Assembly: GCA_948146395.1 (NCBI GenBank)
Contig: OX411544.1
Coordinates: forward strand, 53,025,933-53,089,932
Origin: Fragum whitleyi
Taxonomy: Eukaryota > Mollusca > Bivalvia > Cardiida > Cardiidae
Direction: 5' to 3'
DNA: 64,000 bases
Shown here: in pieces, positions 1 to 11,512 of the stretch
How the letters are laid out: each line of letters begins with the position of its first letter
Position numbering within the stretch: position 1 is the stretch's first letter
Notes under the pieces: model-generated
What the model saw: the letters and a program-made list of their open reading frames with translations, nothing else
Database searches by the model: none
What the model was told of the DNA's origin: nothing
Position numbers and translations under genes: made by a program

Positions 1-838
1 TAAAGGTCCATATGCTGATCACCCATGCCAAAATTGAAATCTGTCAGGCTCCTGGTTCAGAAGAAGATGGAGGTTAAAGTTACAAAATTTTCACAAAAGT
101 ACTACCCCCTCCCCCCTGGTGCTCCACACCTGGTAGCCCAACAGATATGATTTTAGCTATTTTTATTAAGGTCTAAAAGCTGATCCTCCATGCCAATTTT
201 CAAGTCTGTAGGGCTCCTAGTTCCGAAGAAGAAGAAGGTTAAAGATTACAAAATTTTCACAAAAGTACTACCCCCTCCCCCCTGGTGCTCCGCACCTGGC
301 AGCCCAACAGATATGATTTTAGCTATTTTTATTAAGGTCTATGAGCTGATCCTCCATGCCAATTTTCAAGTCTGTAGGGCTCCTAGTTCCGAAGAAGAAG
401 AAGCTTAAAGATTACAAAATATACTCAAAGTACTACCCCCTCCCCCCTGGTGCTCCGCACCTGGTGGCCCAAAAGATATGATTTTAGCTATTTTTATTCA
501 GGTCTATGAACTGATCATCCATGCCAAGTTTTAAGTCTGTAGGACTTCTGGTTGAGAAGAAGAAGAATTTTAAAGATTTTCTTAAAATTTCACCTTTTGT
601 TGCCATAGCAACCAGAGTTTTTCATGCATTTCAATTCTTTTAGCTATTTTTGAAGGGGACCACCTAAGCAACATTTCTGTAAAATTTGGTGTTAATTGGC
701 CAAGTAGTTTAGGAGGAGATGTCGTTTAAAGAAATTGTTGACGGACGCCGGACGACAGACCGACGACTGACGGCCGGACGCCGGACGAAAGGTGATCACA
801 ATAGCTCACATGAGCACTTCGTGCTCAGGTGAGCTAAA
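1..838 (+). mobile_element. A-type pearl/HINE-like element, 5' end outside window
   Basis: Four quasi-tandem units of about 165 bp start near 4, 169, 334 and 500, each opening with AGGTCTATGAGCTGATC-like sequence. They are followed by a tail ending in a GACGCCGGACG-type simple repeat (about 738-788). The terminus is a hairpin at 804-834 (GCTCAC..GAGCAC/GTGCTC..GTGAGC) and then TAAAA. Tandem core, microsatellite and 3' hairpin are the known layout of bivalve pearl-type, Helentron-associated non-autonomous elements. The class assignment rests on family knowledge; the structure is seen directly. The frame at 190-408 is repeat sequence. Confidence 0.75.
599..612. promoter_or_regulatory. Perfect RFX X-box-like palindrome
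   Basis: GTTGCCATAGCAAC fits the RFX consensus GTNRCC-spacer-RGYAAC exactly. It sits inside the repeat tail, so a regulatory role is unproven. Related sites cluster at 8.9-9.6 kb. Confidence 0.35.
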
Positions 839-1139
839 AAAAAAAAATGATTTCAATGTTAAAAAGTTACACCCTCTATCCGCAGTTCTGTAAGAAGATA
901 CAACAAATCTTCTGCAAACATCATTAGTCAGTCAATGACAAAACAGTTGAATTTACTTGGCAGACACATATATTCTGCAGATATCAATAGTTACATTGTA
1001 TTATGTTTCTAACTTGTTTTCTGAATTTTTTACTTAATTGCTCATCCATTTTTCTATAATACCTTTTTTTTTGAATTGGGTCTCTGGTCCTACCCTGTTT
1101 AGTCCCAAGATTTGATATCCCTATTAATCTTTATTTGTG
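839..1139. other. AT-rich DNA without recognised features
   Basis: No coding potential, repeat terminus or RNA gene was seen between the first HINE and the degenerate F-like repeat. Confidence 0.5.
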
Positions 1140-1305
1140 ACGATATTGCAGAAAAAGAAGAAATTGCTTGTCGCAAACAATCTCTCTTTTTCCACAATGT
1201 TTTCTACCAAAAAGTAGGATTACATTTTTCAAATTACATCTACTTTTTATTGTTGTCAGCAAACTATTCAATTTTGGACCAGTCGGAAATTTTTAAAAGG
1301 GGGTA
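1140..1305 (+). repeat. Degenerate relative of the 221-bp TTAA MITE (F-like)
   Basis: Shares the GAAAAAGAAGAAATTGCTTG segment and the later TTTGGACCAGTCGGAAATTTT-like end with the intact copies at 1880-2100 and 22926-23146. It is diverged and has no clear termini. Confidence 0.45.
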
Positions 1306-1879
1306 ACGGTTTTATAAGTACAGCTTTCTTTACTGATGTAAAACACTAATTTTAATCATTAACAAAATGTGTGGAAAAGATGAATTTTGCAAACTAAATG
1401 GAATGTTGTTTAGTTGATTACTGAACATTCATGCATCAGCAAGCATTCCCTTTAATATTCCATATTATGTCTTTCTTGACATGAATCTAAATTTTAATGC
1501 AAATAAAAGCTTTAAACAAGATGTGAATAATTTTGTAATTTAGATAGAGCCATTTACAAAATATGATTTTTTTACTGTCAATCAGGATACAGCTTATTCT
1601 ATAACAGCCATAGGTGTTCAATACAGTGAATTTGAAAAAAAGAATCAGGTTGTTTGATTTTTCATGTCAGGGGTATAGGTGAGATCATACTTAAGCCAGA
1701 GACTATCATTTTCGCTTTGTTTCTTAGCCATTTTTTACTATTACAATCAGTTTCAAAATGTATTAATGAGAGAAACATAGCTGCTAAGTTTCAGTTCAAC
1801 CTGACAGAGTTATGCTCCACACAGAAGAGTAGACGCCTCCAGCCTGCCAGACATCCAAATGCCATAGGTAATCACTTAA

Positions 1880-2100
1880 CCCTTTGCTGTTTAATCCCTG
1901 CTTTTTACGTGCCTGTGATTTTATGATTGAGAAAACATTGTGAAAAAAGAAGAAATTGCTTCTGACAAGCAATTTCTTCTTTTTCCACACCATTTTCTAC
2001 CCTACTGAATGGTTATTTTCCAAATTAAATCCACTTTAAATTTCTGTCTGCAAAACCTTTGAATTTGGACAGGTCCAAAATTTTGCAAAACAGAAAAAGG
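1880..2100 (+). mobile_element. 221-bp piggyBac-like MITE, copy 1 (F family)
   Basis: Flanked by TTAA at 1876-1879 and 2101-2104. The ends begin CCCTTTGCTG and close in a short inverted CCTTTTT. It contains an internal hairpin (GAAGAAATTGCTTCT..AGCAATTTCTTC). It is the same length as the copy at 22926-23146 and highly similar throughout. The TTAA target and CCC ends suggest a piggyBac-type mobiliser; that part is inference. Open frames on both strands here are by-products of the palindrome. Confidence 0.7.
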
Positions 2101-2235
2101 TTAATACTTTCCGTCTTTTGACAGGTGTATAAAATGTTTTATGCAATGCAATTAATAAAGAGAACAATAACAAAATTTCTATGAAGCTGTAGAACAACAA
2201 TAAAGTACTAGAAATATGTAGCACAATTGACAAGA

Positions 2236-2403
2236 GAACAAGATGTGTTTGTGAAACATGAATGCCCCAGTAACAGCATTTTTTTTCAATGTTTGACCTT
2301 GACATATGACCTTGACCTTGTCACATGACCTTGACTTTGGTACCAGCTGATGCGGATCATTGAGATCTATCATCATGCCAGATATTAGCCTTATATCTTG
2401 AAT
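2236..2403 (+). mobile_element. D-type HINE-like element, left part (split by insertion)
   Basis: Starts AACAAGATGTGTTTGTG and continues through the TGACCTTGAC-rich body as in the intact copy at 59042-59293. It stops at the TIR of the 2404-5041 insertion; the rest resumes at 5042. Confidence 0.7.
2402..2403. repeat. 2-bp AT target duplication, left
   Basis: AT before the TIR is repeated at 5042-5043. The intact D copy reads TTGAATAGGCTTG here, so the empty site has a single AT. Confidence 0.6.
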
Positions 2404-5041
2404 GGGCCTTTCCGAAAATATAGAAATGGAGTTATCGAACTTGAATACTCTCCGGTGCATTGAAACAACGAACGGTCATAACTCTCCATTTCCGGGTAGC
2501 AAATTTCAGATGGATAATATTGCTGATATAGGAGCGTCTTTGAAATCAACGCGAAAAAACGAGTTTATAGGACTTTCCGAAAATACAGAAAAAGAATAAT
2601 CGGGCCTAACTACTCTCCAGTGTATTTGAACATGGAGACGGCCGTCCTTCTATTTCTGGGTAGCCAATATCTGATTTAAAATGGCTGAGAAAAAAATCTT
2701 TCGGGTCAGGATTAAACAGGGACACTCAATACTGTATAATTAGGGTCCGTGTACAAACCCATTACCAGACCACAAAATTTTAAAGTTAGTCTAAATCCAA
2801 AGAGTATGCGAACGATATTTTTTAGCAGATAAAACTTTGAAAGTCTTTGAAGAACAATTACTCTTCTGTATTTTATTTAAGTATATCTTGATAATTCAGT
2901 CTATTTTGACATTTAAACCTATATATTTTAAACCAATAATTTATTGTCCCTAGAAATAAATTTTGACTTTTTGAATTTTTTTTTAATAAAAAAAAACCGA
3001 AGAAAGGAGACTTTTGATTTATAAGGTAAAATGTAATATGGTGTTTTTTTCTTCTTGATAAAGTGTCGATGTCCGTCCATGAAAATTATTCGACACGTCT
3101 TTTGAAAACAACTTTGATTTGATTGTTTGTGTGAATTTCTTTCGTGATGACTATTTACTCTCATTATTTAAATAAAAGCCCTGGCATAATCGTTTGTAAC
3201 AAAACGAACGCACTCATTAGCAAAAAAAAAAAAAAACAGACGACAAAAATGACGGCGGCAAATTTAATTCTATACAATTATAAACTTATTGTGGAAATAA
3301 AAGACAAATACAGTTAGGTGTAATTTTAAAAATGTAGAAATAATTCCACGCAGTTGGTATTTCATTTCTTAATGGTCCAAATTAACATATGTTCTTATAT
3401 CGAATTTGGCTTTTAAGTACACGTAAAAATGTACTCATAATTTCCGTAAGGACTTTTCTATTTTTTTTAAAATCGCCAATAATTATGCATGTTATATTAC
3501 ATGCATGCATTTCTAGGGTTAACCATAAATATTCAAGTTGAATAGTTAAATAAAGATTCTTTTCTGATCTGTTCAGATTTTAGTTTAACACTAACCTCAT
3601 ACGAATCCATTATATTATCCAAATTCTAGTATTATTGAAACGCAGTAATATCCTTTAAATAAAATTTTGTTTTATCCATCTCCCTGTTAAAATTGGATTT
3701 AAGAAAAAATAATTACGATTACGTAATGTCATATGCCACGTGCGCCGCTTCATTATCAACAGTGCGGTGTTTATTTAACACACGTGTTGTAACTTATGTC
3801 TGCTACTGTCGTGGTTTACCGCTCTTTGATCCCAATGGGGTCCTTGACACATCGCAAACCCTTTCTACAAAGTAACACGTGTACGCATACATACAAAAAA
3901 GATATGATTGTATTTTTTCTAAAATTATTTTTTATTTTCGGTCACTACAGCCATATTTCATGAGTGTTGAATCATTAAAAATAAGCAGGGCATGTCATTT
4001 GCATTCATTGCCAAATGTATGCTCTTAGCTCAACCCTGTCCTATTCACATTTTATTTTAACAAGTATACAACAAAGGAAAAATGAAATTTTGAACAGTGC
4101 TGAAAGGGGCTTGTGCCGAATAAAACTGCTGGATTCTAAATAAATATTTCATACATGACTCCTATACCGAAAATGAACATGAAACCAACTTTAACCTAGT
4201 CTGACGTATCTATGCAATTAAAAGACGGCGCTGACATTTTCTTTGTTCCATACGCGGTGTGAACATTTATTGTGCCTAAACAAATCACTACTGTGAAAAT
4301 AACTTTGCACACAAAGAAACGAAAAAATGTACTGTCAAAATATCGCAAAAGCTAACATATCCATAAACATGCTTCATTAACTGAAATATCGCCTATACGA
4401 CGGTTTGAGTTCTCCTTTTTCCACGAAGTTTCAATATCGATATACCACCATTTCTTCAACGTATTTGTAAATTGCAATTAGATTAAGCGCCAAGTGATAA
4501 TTCTTTTTTTTTCTGTGTGTGTGTTTGTTTGTTTTGTTTTTAAATTCGGTCTCAAGTATATATTTAATTTTCTGTTTTCTAATAAGAAAAAGAAACATCA
4601 TAGTTTTTTATTTCGTGATTGGACGACTTCTAAAAATACAAAAATGGGTTACTTTGAACCGCGATTACGACGTCAGTAGCGAATCGAACAATGATTTATA
4701 TAAATGAACAATAATTTACTATTGAGCCGGCTACATATTGTATGATTTAAGATAAATTGATTACAATTGGATTTTCATCGAAAAATACTTAACTAAATAA
4801 ATAAAGGATCTAATAAAAGAAATGTACAAACAATGAAATATCTGTAAAATAACTTCAGTGAAAACGAAAATTACAAAAATAAAACGTTTTTAAACAATTA
4901 TTAGCGGCATTATCGTCTGCAAACGGTCTTTCATCCGTAATCTTTCAATGCTTTCTGTAAAGATTTGCTACCCGAACAAGGGAAGTCACTCTAGCGGATT
5001 ATAGGGAAAAAGGGAGGTAAACCACTTTTTCGGAAAGGCCC
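2404..5041 (+). mobile_element. 2.6-kb non-autonomous DNA transposon with 15-16-bp perfect TIRs
   Basis: The left end GGGCCTTTCCGAAAA and the right end TTTTTCGGAAAGGCCC are perfect inverted repeats. The element interrupts a D-type HINE whose two halves join cleanly when it is removed, leaving an AT duplication. Near the left end a segment of about 175 bp is repeated (from about 2402 and 2573, each with a CTTTCCGAAAATA core). The middle (2.7-4.9 kb) has no transposase and no convincing frame. It does hold three CACGTG sites and looks like unique, possibly captured DNA. Superfamily is uncertain; a 2-bp AT duplication has been reported for ISL2EU elements. Confidence 0.75.
3737..3881. promoter_or_regulatory. 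Three CACGTG E-boxes in 145 bp
   Basis: CACGTG occurs at 3737-3742, 3781-3786 and 3876-3881 in a CpG-containing patch inside the 2404-5041 element. It could be a captured promoter or enhancer. No adjacent gene start is recognised. Confidence 0.3.
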
Positions 5042-5165
5042 ATAGGCTTGAGGATATTGGCAATGTTAAGTTTTTTGGTTAACTTTTGCAGACAGACAGA
5101 CAGACGGACAGACAGACAACAGTAAAACAATATGCCCCAGATCTATAGATGCGGGGGCATAAAAA
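5042..5165 (+). mobile_element. D-type HINE-like element, right part
   Basis: Continues the D body (ATAGGCTTGAGGATATTGGC), then a GACAGACAGACAGACGGACA microsatellite, then the terminal inverted motif ending GCGGGGGCATAAAAAT. Together with 2236-2403 it makes a complete element of about 290 bp. Confidence 0.7.
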
Positions 5166-5357
5166 TATCAATCAGGTACAAAAACTCTGAACAAAATAAA
5201 GGCACATGTTCTAAATAATGGCCAACACAATTACATAATACAAAACAAATCTTTAGTAAAGTTAGTTTGTAAAAGCAACATTTAATAATATTTTCTATCA
5301 AACAATACACAAACATGAACGTCTTTGCACATACCCTGGAGAAACAAGTAAACCAGC

Positions 5358-5480
5358 CCTGCATTTAGGATGACAAAACAACATGAGGTGTTTGCAAATT
5401 ATACCCTGCTTTACAAATACACTTGTATGCAAAGCAGGGTATAATTTGAAAACAATTTGCGCAGTTATGTCATCCTGAAC
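5358..5480. mobile_element. Palindromic MITE, M family copy 1
   Basis: Ends CCTGCATTTAGGATGAC and GTCATCCTGAA are inverted repeats. The centre is a long hairpin around 5396-5453 (AAATTATACCCTGCTTT..AAAGCAGGGTATAATTT). The same layout is at 18841-18952. No coding content. Confidence 0.6.
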
Positions 5481-6005
5481 ACAGAGAAGATTTGTATTCA
5501 GGATGACACAAATTTGCAAAAGTTTGAAAATGATAAAGCACTTTGCATTTGCACTTTCAAACAAAGCTTGAAACTATTTTTGCATTTTTTTAGTGTTTTT
5601 TTTTTTTAATGTTTTGTAATCCTAAACAAAAGACAGACTTAGCTTTTTTCTTTGTTCAAGTAAGTAAGTTACCACTGTAATAATATGAAATGAGGTTAGG
5701 TTGGCAAAATGCGAGTATGATAGTTGATAAATAAAGTATTGAAGTAATATTGGTGGTTTTGACTTTGTGAAACTTTTAGTTTCTTTCTTTTTAATTTTTG
5801 ATAGCAAGAAACAAACGATATCATTTTGCTTATTATCTTTTAGACTGCACACGAAAAGAAAGATTTTCATTTGTTTCATAACATGCCAATCATGAATAGT
5901 TAACAACATGGCAAAATACAAGTCTTTTTCAAATGAATTTACTAGTCAGTGGTTTGGTGCACTTATTCCAAAACATGTAACCAAATGCAAGTACCATGCT
6001 GATAA
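5481..6005. other. AT-rich DNA, nothing recognised
   Basis: No gene, RNA or clear repeat terminus was seen. The minus frame at 5622-5921 has no domain-like content. Confidence 0.45.
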
Positions 6006-6007
6006 AA

Positions 6008-6164
6008 CAAAAACACCGCCTATGAGTGCCTATGTTCTGCTGTTGGCCCTCCTTAGAGATTTTATGGTATCAAGATGTGAAAGTTTTCACACGACAACCA
6101 CTACCTTAACAAGGCTAAGGCTATAGCAAGACCTAAGGTTTTCTCTAAAAAAACAGCCGAGCTA
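6008..6164 (+). mobile_element. Short E-type HINE-like copy
   Basis: Begins with a diverged ACACCGCCTATGAGTGCCTATG and ends GGCTATAGCAAGACCTAAGG then AAACAGCCGAGCTA, matching the E units at 57-58 kb. Confidence 0.55.
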
Positions 6165-6172
6165 ATATTGAT

Positions 6173-6240
6173 GGCTTAGCGCAAAACAGTTGTAACTCCC
6201 TATATATTTATAGGAAGTTACTACTGTTTCGCAATGAACC
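6173..6240. mobile_element. Palindromic MITE, G family copy 1
   Basis: Near-complete hairpin of about 70 bp: GGCTTAGCGCAAAACAGTTG, a centre CTATATATTTATAG, then its inverse. Seven related copies occur in the window. Confidence 0.6.
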
Positions 6241-6761
6241 CTTAATATCTACACTGAATATACGGGCAATTTATTCAAAATCTTACAATGGGTAAGAAAC
6301 ATAACAGAAATATACAAAATATCAATGTAAACATAATACAATGTGCAAAAATAATTTACAGAGACCATAGTAAGAAGAACATAACAATAAACATACTTGA
6401 TATCCATTACATTCAGTATTCTTTAACTCACTATAATCTTTTTATGATATATCTTTTTATAATTTATCATATTTAAGATTTTTTCCTTTATTAATAAACT
6501 TAAATGGGATAAAACAGCCCCTCATTTGATAATAAACTTTTGAACTTCTTCCAATGTGGAAAATTTCTAAGATTTTATGTCCTGAAATGTCAACAATTAA
6601 ACAAAGCAACTCTAAATGACACAGGCAATACTTGTATATAATAACCAACACAGTGTGCCCTTAAACCAGTTATGAGCAAGAAAAATCAACATGTGAACAG
6701 CTAGGTAATTTGAACACAGGGTAGATACAAGTCATCGGCAGGCAAAAGAAAATGTCATACA
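6241..6761. other. AT-rich DNA between G copies, nothing recognised
   Basis: No coding, RNA or repeat signal beyond base composition was seen. Confidence 0.45.
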
Positions 6762-6840
6762 TTGATGGCTAAGTGTGTAACAGTAGTAACTGCCTATTTT
6801 TATATAGGCAGTTACAACTGATTTACACTGAGCCATCAAA
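6762..6840. mobile_element. Palindromic MITE, G family copy 2
   Basis: TTGATGGCTAAGTGTGTAAC and its inverse flank TAACTGCCTATTTTTATATAGGCAGTTA. Almost perfect hairpin. Confidence 0.65.
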
Positions 6841-6933
6841 AAACAGCTTTGAAAAAGCTGTAGATATGAAATTTTGGTGACCCATCGACAATGCATTAAA
6901 AAATTCTCAGGATATTTGTCTTCACACACCTGG

Positions 6934-7179
6934 GTCCCAAGGTTATAAAACTTTTCTCAGGCTATACTCAACTGAGAATTTTCTCAAATTTTAAATTTAT
7001 ATAAATGTATGAAAATAAAAGATAATATTGATAAATTGTTATTTATAAAAATTTATTAATATTATGTTTTATGCGAATACCTTAAAATGAGTATAAAAAG
7101 AGAAATACGCTTTAATCTCAAATTGAAATTTGAGAAAATTTTGAATTGAGTATGATTAAAGTTTTATAACCTCGGGCCC
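6934..7179. mobile_element. TIR MITE, I family copy 1
   Basis: Ends CCCAAGGTTATAAAACTTT and AAAGTTTTATAACCTCGGG form TIRs that extend inward through the TCTCAACTGAGAATTTTCTC segment (about 50-60 bp, imperfect). The interior is AT-rich and non-coding. Confidence 0.65.
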
Positions 7180-7529
7180 TGACCTCTATCCCCTCCAATA
7201 ATCTTCAATATTTACATAAATATCATTGCTTTCTTATCCTTCCCCAAATATTAGAAATATACAAATACTATCTTTACTGAGAAAAATCACATAACTGGGG
7301 ATAGAAGAAATTCCTCATTTCACAGAATTTTCTTTCAATAATATCTTTGTTTTTAAAATACCATAGCCTTTTTTTTTCATTAAAAAACTGACAACAGAAT
7401 TGACATCTGAATCCTTTTAGAGTTCTTGCCTGTCAAAATGTTAATCAAATGGAGAAGGGTGGAAAACCAATGAATAAGAAGTTCTATTGCAGCTTAGTTA
7501 CTAGGTTTTTCGATTACAAGAGAGATTAA

Positions 7530-8800
7530 TACACTAGAGGCGCTTGAGCCCCTGATTCGCTCAACAGGCCTGAATATCCTGATAATGACTATTAGAGGAT
7601 GATAATTGAAGTGAATGAATGAGTGAATGTTTATTTCAAGTAAATAAGGGTCATATGCTGAAATATTTCTGCATAAAAAACTCATGATCAGTGAATAACA
7701 TTGAAAATTGACCTCTACCTGTTACACAAATATTTTTCATTTAATCACAATAATTTTGTGCAGTCTGATAATGGGTCACCAAAGAATCATTCTAGTGAAA
7801 TTTTTGTTAAAAATCCAAATATAAGAATATAAGAATTTCAACACTAACAGAATGTTACTGCACGATATACTGGTACTTAGTCTGCAGATCTTTCTTTCTT
7901 TAACTTTTAGTTAAACACTTACACTAAAAGATGTTACTTCACAACAATTGTTTGACATCAAAACAAAATTCTAACTAATAATAGTAAGAAGTAAAATATT
8001 CAATCCAATATATTTATTTTATTCTGCCTAATGCCTTAGAGTGCAGTCAATTCAACTCTTTCTACCCCACTCTGAATGTCAGTAGGTCAGAACATCATTT
8101 TACACTCTGTTCAGATTCACCCTTCGTTCAACTAAACTCACCAAATTCTGAGGGGGTATTCTCAGGCTACTTATTTCAACTAATGTTTCTATACATTTGA
8201 ATTTCAACGAAGGTTTTGCTCCTTCTAATCTATATTCATTACACCTATTCAATTTAACAAGTCTAGAAAAAATCATCATTATGATGAGTATCCAAAAGGG
8301 TGATCAAATATTCACTTTATATGTTATAATACCCTCTGCCAATAAAAAAAATATGCATTTCATCTAATCAAAATATTTTTTTGCAGACAGATACAACTTC
8401 ACAGAAATAAAATTTCCATGATATTTAATCATTCTGTTTAACCTTTCAGGATAGTTTGTTTTACCCTATATTTGATATTCCACCACATAACCTGTCTGAA
8501 GAAATGACCTCTGCCCATAAAAGACATATTTTTGATCTGATCACAATATTTTTTCATAGACTGATAAAGGATCACTAAAAAATCATTCTTGTAAAATTTG
8601 GTTGAAATCCATTGATTAGATTCTGAGAAAATGATTTTCAAAGTTTACACTGTATAACATATAGGGAAATAACCTCTGCCCATAAAATATATATTTTTCA
8701 TCCGATCACAATAATTTTTGCTAGACTCATGAAGGGTCACTCAAGAATCATTCCAGGGAAAGGGCTAGGTTCAAGAAAGGGTGTTTTTGGCCCTGTGTTA
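7530..8800 (+). mobile_element. B-type HINE-like element, degraded
   Basis: The 5' end ACTAGAGGCGCTTGAGCCCC then CGCTCAACAGGCCTG is a diverged version of the B start. Units with ATATTTTTCATCTGATCACA and GATAAAGGGTCACT recur at about 7.7 and 8.45-8.75 kb. No 3' microsatellite or hairpin, so truncated. About 7.84-8.4 kb does not match the body and may be an insertion. Confidence 0.5.
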
Positions 8801-9649
8801 TTTTTTGGTAAAAATGCTATAAAATGGTACTTTTGCATCTATGTGTAATAAAATGATCTTTAAAAGTTATGTTTCTTTTTTCTATGTTACCATGGCAACA
8901 ACTAACACGCACCTAGTAAATTCATCATTTTTTGGCATTGAATCATTCAAAATAAGTTTATTATGCTTATTTTATCTTGAATGGCATTATAATATAGTTA
9001 GACGATTTACTTATGAACAAAATTCCATGTTCGAATTTTGTTGCCATGGTAACGAAAAAGATTCTATTTGCAGAATGCATTATTAAATGTACAAAAATAA
9101 GCATAATCCAACACAAAATACACATATCTATTGTTTTAAAGGCGTTGTGATAACTAATTGTATTAAACACATGTTCTTATAAAGCATGGTATATGCCTCC
9201 TAGATTTAAATGTGTGTGCTACAATCTTAACCAAAAGACTTACTTTTGAAATATTTGATTTATTGACAACATGCATTAAGTATTTTTTTCTTGACTCCCT
9301 GTAACTAATTAAACAATTTTTGTACTTATATGCTCTCTGATATAGATTTAATTTGACACAAAAGGAGAGACGATTGAAAAACTGTTGAAATTGCCTTTAA
9401 AAGAATTCTTGTGTGAACTGGTTACCATGGCAACAGGCTAAAATTGCTTTATTAAGCCCTACTATGAAATATGATTGGCCATAATTATTATTTTAATGGA
9501 ATATTTTCATACATCTGTAGATTAGTTCCAAAATTTGACTTATCCAACTCATGCTGTAATTTAAACAGAAACTGGTTACCATGACAGCTAAAATAGCTGT
9601 TTTTAATGCGTTTGATTTTAAGCGTTTTCTTTATTTTTTCGAATTTTTT
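8801..9649. other. Non-coding AT-rich stretch with clustered X-box-like sites
   Basis: Perfect X-box-like sites lie at 8886-8899 (GTTACCATGGCAAC), 9040-9053 (GTTGCCATGGTAAC) and 9421-9434 (GTTACCATGGCAAC), with an imperfect one near 9574-9587. No other feature was recognised and no gene start is adjacent. Confidence 0.45.
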
Positions 9650-10607
9650 AGCTCACCTGAGCACATTGTGCTCAAGGTGGGCTTTTGTGATCATTGAATG
9701 TCCGTCGTGCGGTGTGCGTCGTCAGACGTCAAGAACAGTTTTTATGCTCTAGAGGCTACAAATATTGTCCAATCTTCATGAAACATGGTCAGAATGTTGG
9801 CCAGGTCACAAGAATGAACTATATAGAATATGGGAAGGATCTATACCATATCACAGGAAACGGGGCCTTAATTACAATTTTCTCGTTTACACTCTAGATG
9901 CGTCAAATATGGCTCAATCTTGATGAAACTTGGTCAGAATGTTGGCCAGGTCACAACGATGACCCCTATTGAAAATGGGAAGGATCCATGCCATATCACA
10001 GGAAAAGGGCCTTAATGACAATTTTCTTAATTACACTCTAGAGGCCACAAATATAGCCCAATCTTGATGAAACTTGTTCAGAATATTAGCAAGGTCTCAA
10101 GGATGAAGCCTATTGAAAATGGGAAGGATCTATGCCATATCATGGGAAAAGGGGCCTTAATAACATTTTTCTTGTTTATGCTCTTGAAGCCACAAATATT
10201 GCCTTATCTTCATGAAACCTGGTCAAAATATTGGCCAAGTCACAAGGGTGACTCCTATTGAAAATAGGAAGGATCCATGTCATACTGTGGGAAAAGGGGT
10301 CTTATTGACAATGTTCTTGTTTACACTCTATAGGCCACATATATGGCCTCATCTTCATGAAACTTGGTCAGAATGTTGGTCATGTCATGAACCCTATGGA
10401 AAGTGGGAAAGATTCATTACATATCACAGGAAAATGGGTCTTAATGATAATTTTCTTTTTATATCTCTAGAGGCCACAATTTTTTCCCAAACTTAGTTTT
10501 GTGAAGAAATTATCTCCTTTATGACATCTGACTATTCAATTGATGTGATGTCCCTGGGGTCAAACAGACTCAGGTGAGCGATAAAGGACCAATTTTGTCC
10601 TCTTGTT
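9650..10607 (-). mobile_element. A-type HINE-like element, full length
   Basis: Reverse-oriented. The 3' hairpin GCTCACCTGAGCAC..GTGCTCAAGGTG is at 9650-9680, then a GACG-type simple repeat, then about five units of 145-170 bp with CTTCATGAAACTTGGTCAGA. The 5' end is near 10565-10607 (read on minus: CAAGAGGACAAAATTGGTCC, then TCGCTCACCTGAG). The subterminal CTCACCTGAG is the inverse of the 3' hairpin arm. Short plus-strand frames at 9.7-10.5 kb are repeat products. Confidence 0.75.
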
Positions 10608-10855
10608 TTACTCATTTATATTTTATGATACAAGAATGGAATCTTTTTTTTTGTAAAATGCGTTAATTATCAACATAAACTACTCATCGCTCTCTGTATA
10701 AATAACCTGGGCAATAGTAACTATGATCTATATTATACTCATAAATATTGCAAATATGCAATTTCTAGGTTATTTTGGTGTTAATGTCTTTTTTTTGCAT
10801 GATCATGCACATTTGATAATGATTGGAATATGATTAAATAAAGAGGGTTTTTTAA

Positions 10856-11512
10856 ACGAGAGGACCAGAATGGCCGTAAACCTGAATCTCATCCAAGTAA
10901 CTTTTTAATTGTTGAAGAGGAGATGTTACTCTAAGAATTTAAAGTGATAATAGACCCAGTCATTACTGAGGAGACTCAAAATAAGCCCCACCCTGCCATA
11001 TCCATATTTATGGGCCAATCAAAATTTCATGAACAATTTCTGTAAAGGGTCACCCAAGGAACATTCTGTTAAAGTTTCATTGAAATAGGCCCAGTGGTTC
11101 AGTAGGAGATGTTGTTCAAAGATTACGGGCTAAAATAAGCCCCACCCTGCCACGCCAATATTTATGGGCCAATCAAAATTTTGTGAACAATTTTTGAAAA
11201 GGGTCACCCAAGAAACATTTTGGTAAAGTTTCATCGAAATCGGCCTGGTGGTTCAGGGGGAAGATGTTGTTCAAAGATTTTGGGCTCAAAATAAGCCCCT
11301 CTCTGCCACACCCATATTTATGTGCCAATCAAATTTTTGCGAATGATCTTTGAAAAGGGTCATCCAAGGAACATTCTGGTAAAGCTTCATTGAAATCAGC
11401 CTAGTGGTTCAGGAGAAGAAGAGGTTTTAAGAAAGTTGACTATGCACAACACACAACAGAGTCATGGTGATCCTTAAAAGTCCCCTTTGAGCACGTTGTG
11501 CTTAGGTGAGGT
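10856..11512 (+). mobile_element. HINE with GCCCC-body and A-type termini
   Basis: Starts AACGAGAGGACCAGAATGGC. The three body units contain AAAATAAGCCCCACCCTGCC and TATTTATGGGCCAATCAAA. It ends GAGCACGTTGTGCTTAGGTG, the A-type hairpin. The same body with other termini occurs at 32799-34120. Confidence 0.65.

Noticed and set aside
1654..1993. Small genes around 1.65-2.0 kb
   Set aside because: Frames fall on the F-family MITE and its palindrome.
5008..5020. GGGAGGTAA motifs (also near 20806 and 45293) as ribosome binding sites
   Set aside because: The genome is eukaryotic; this is just a recurring word.
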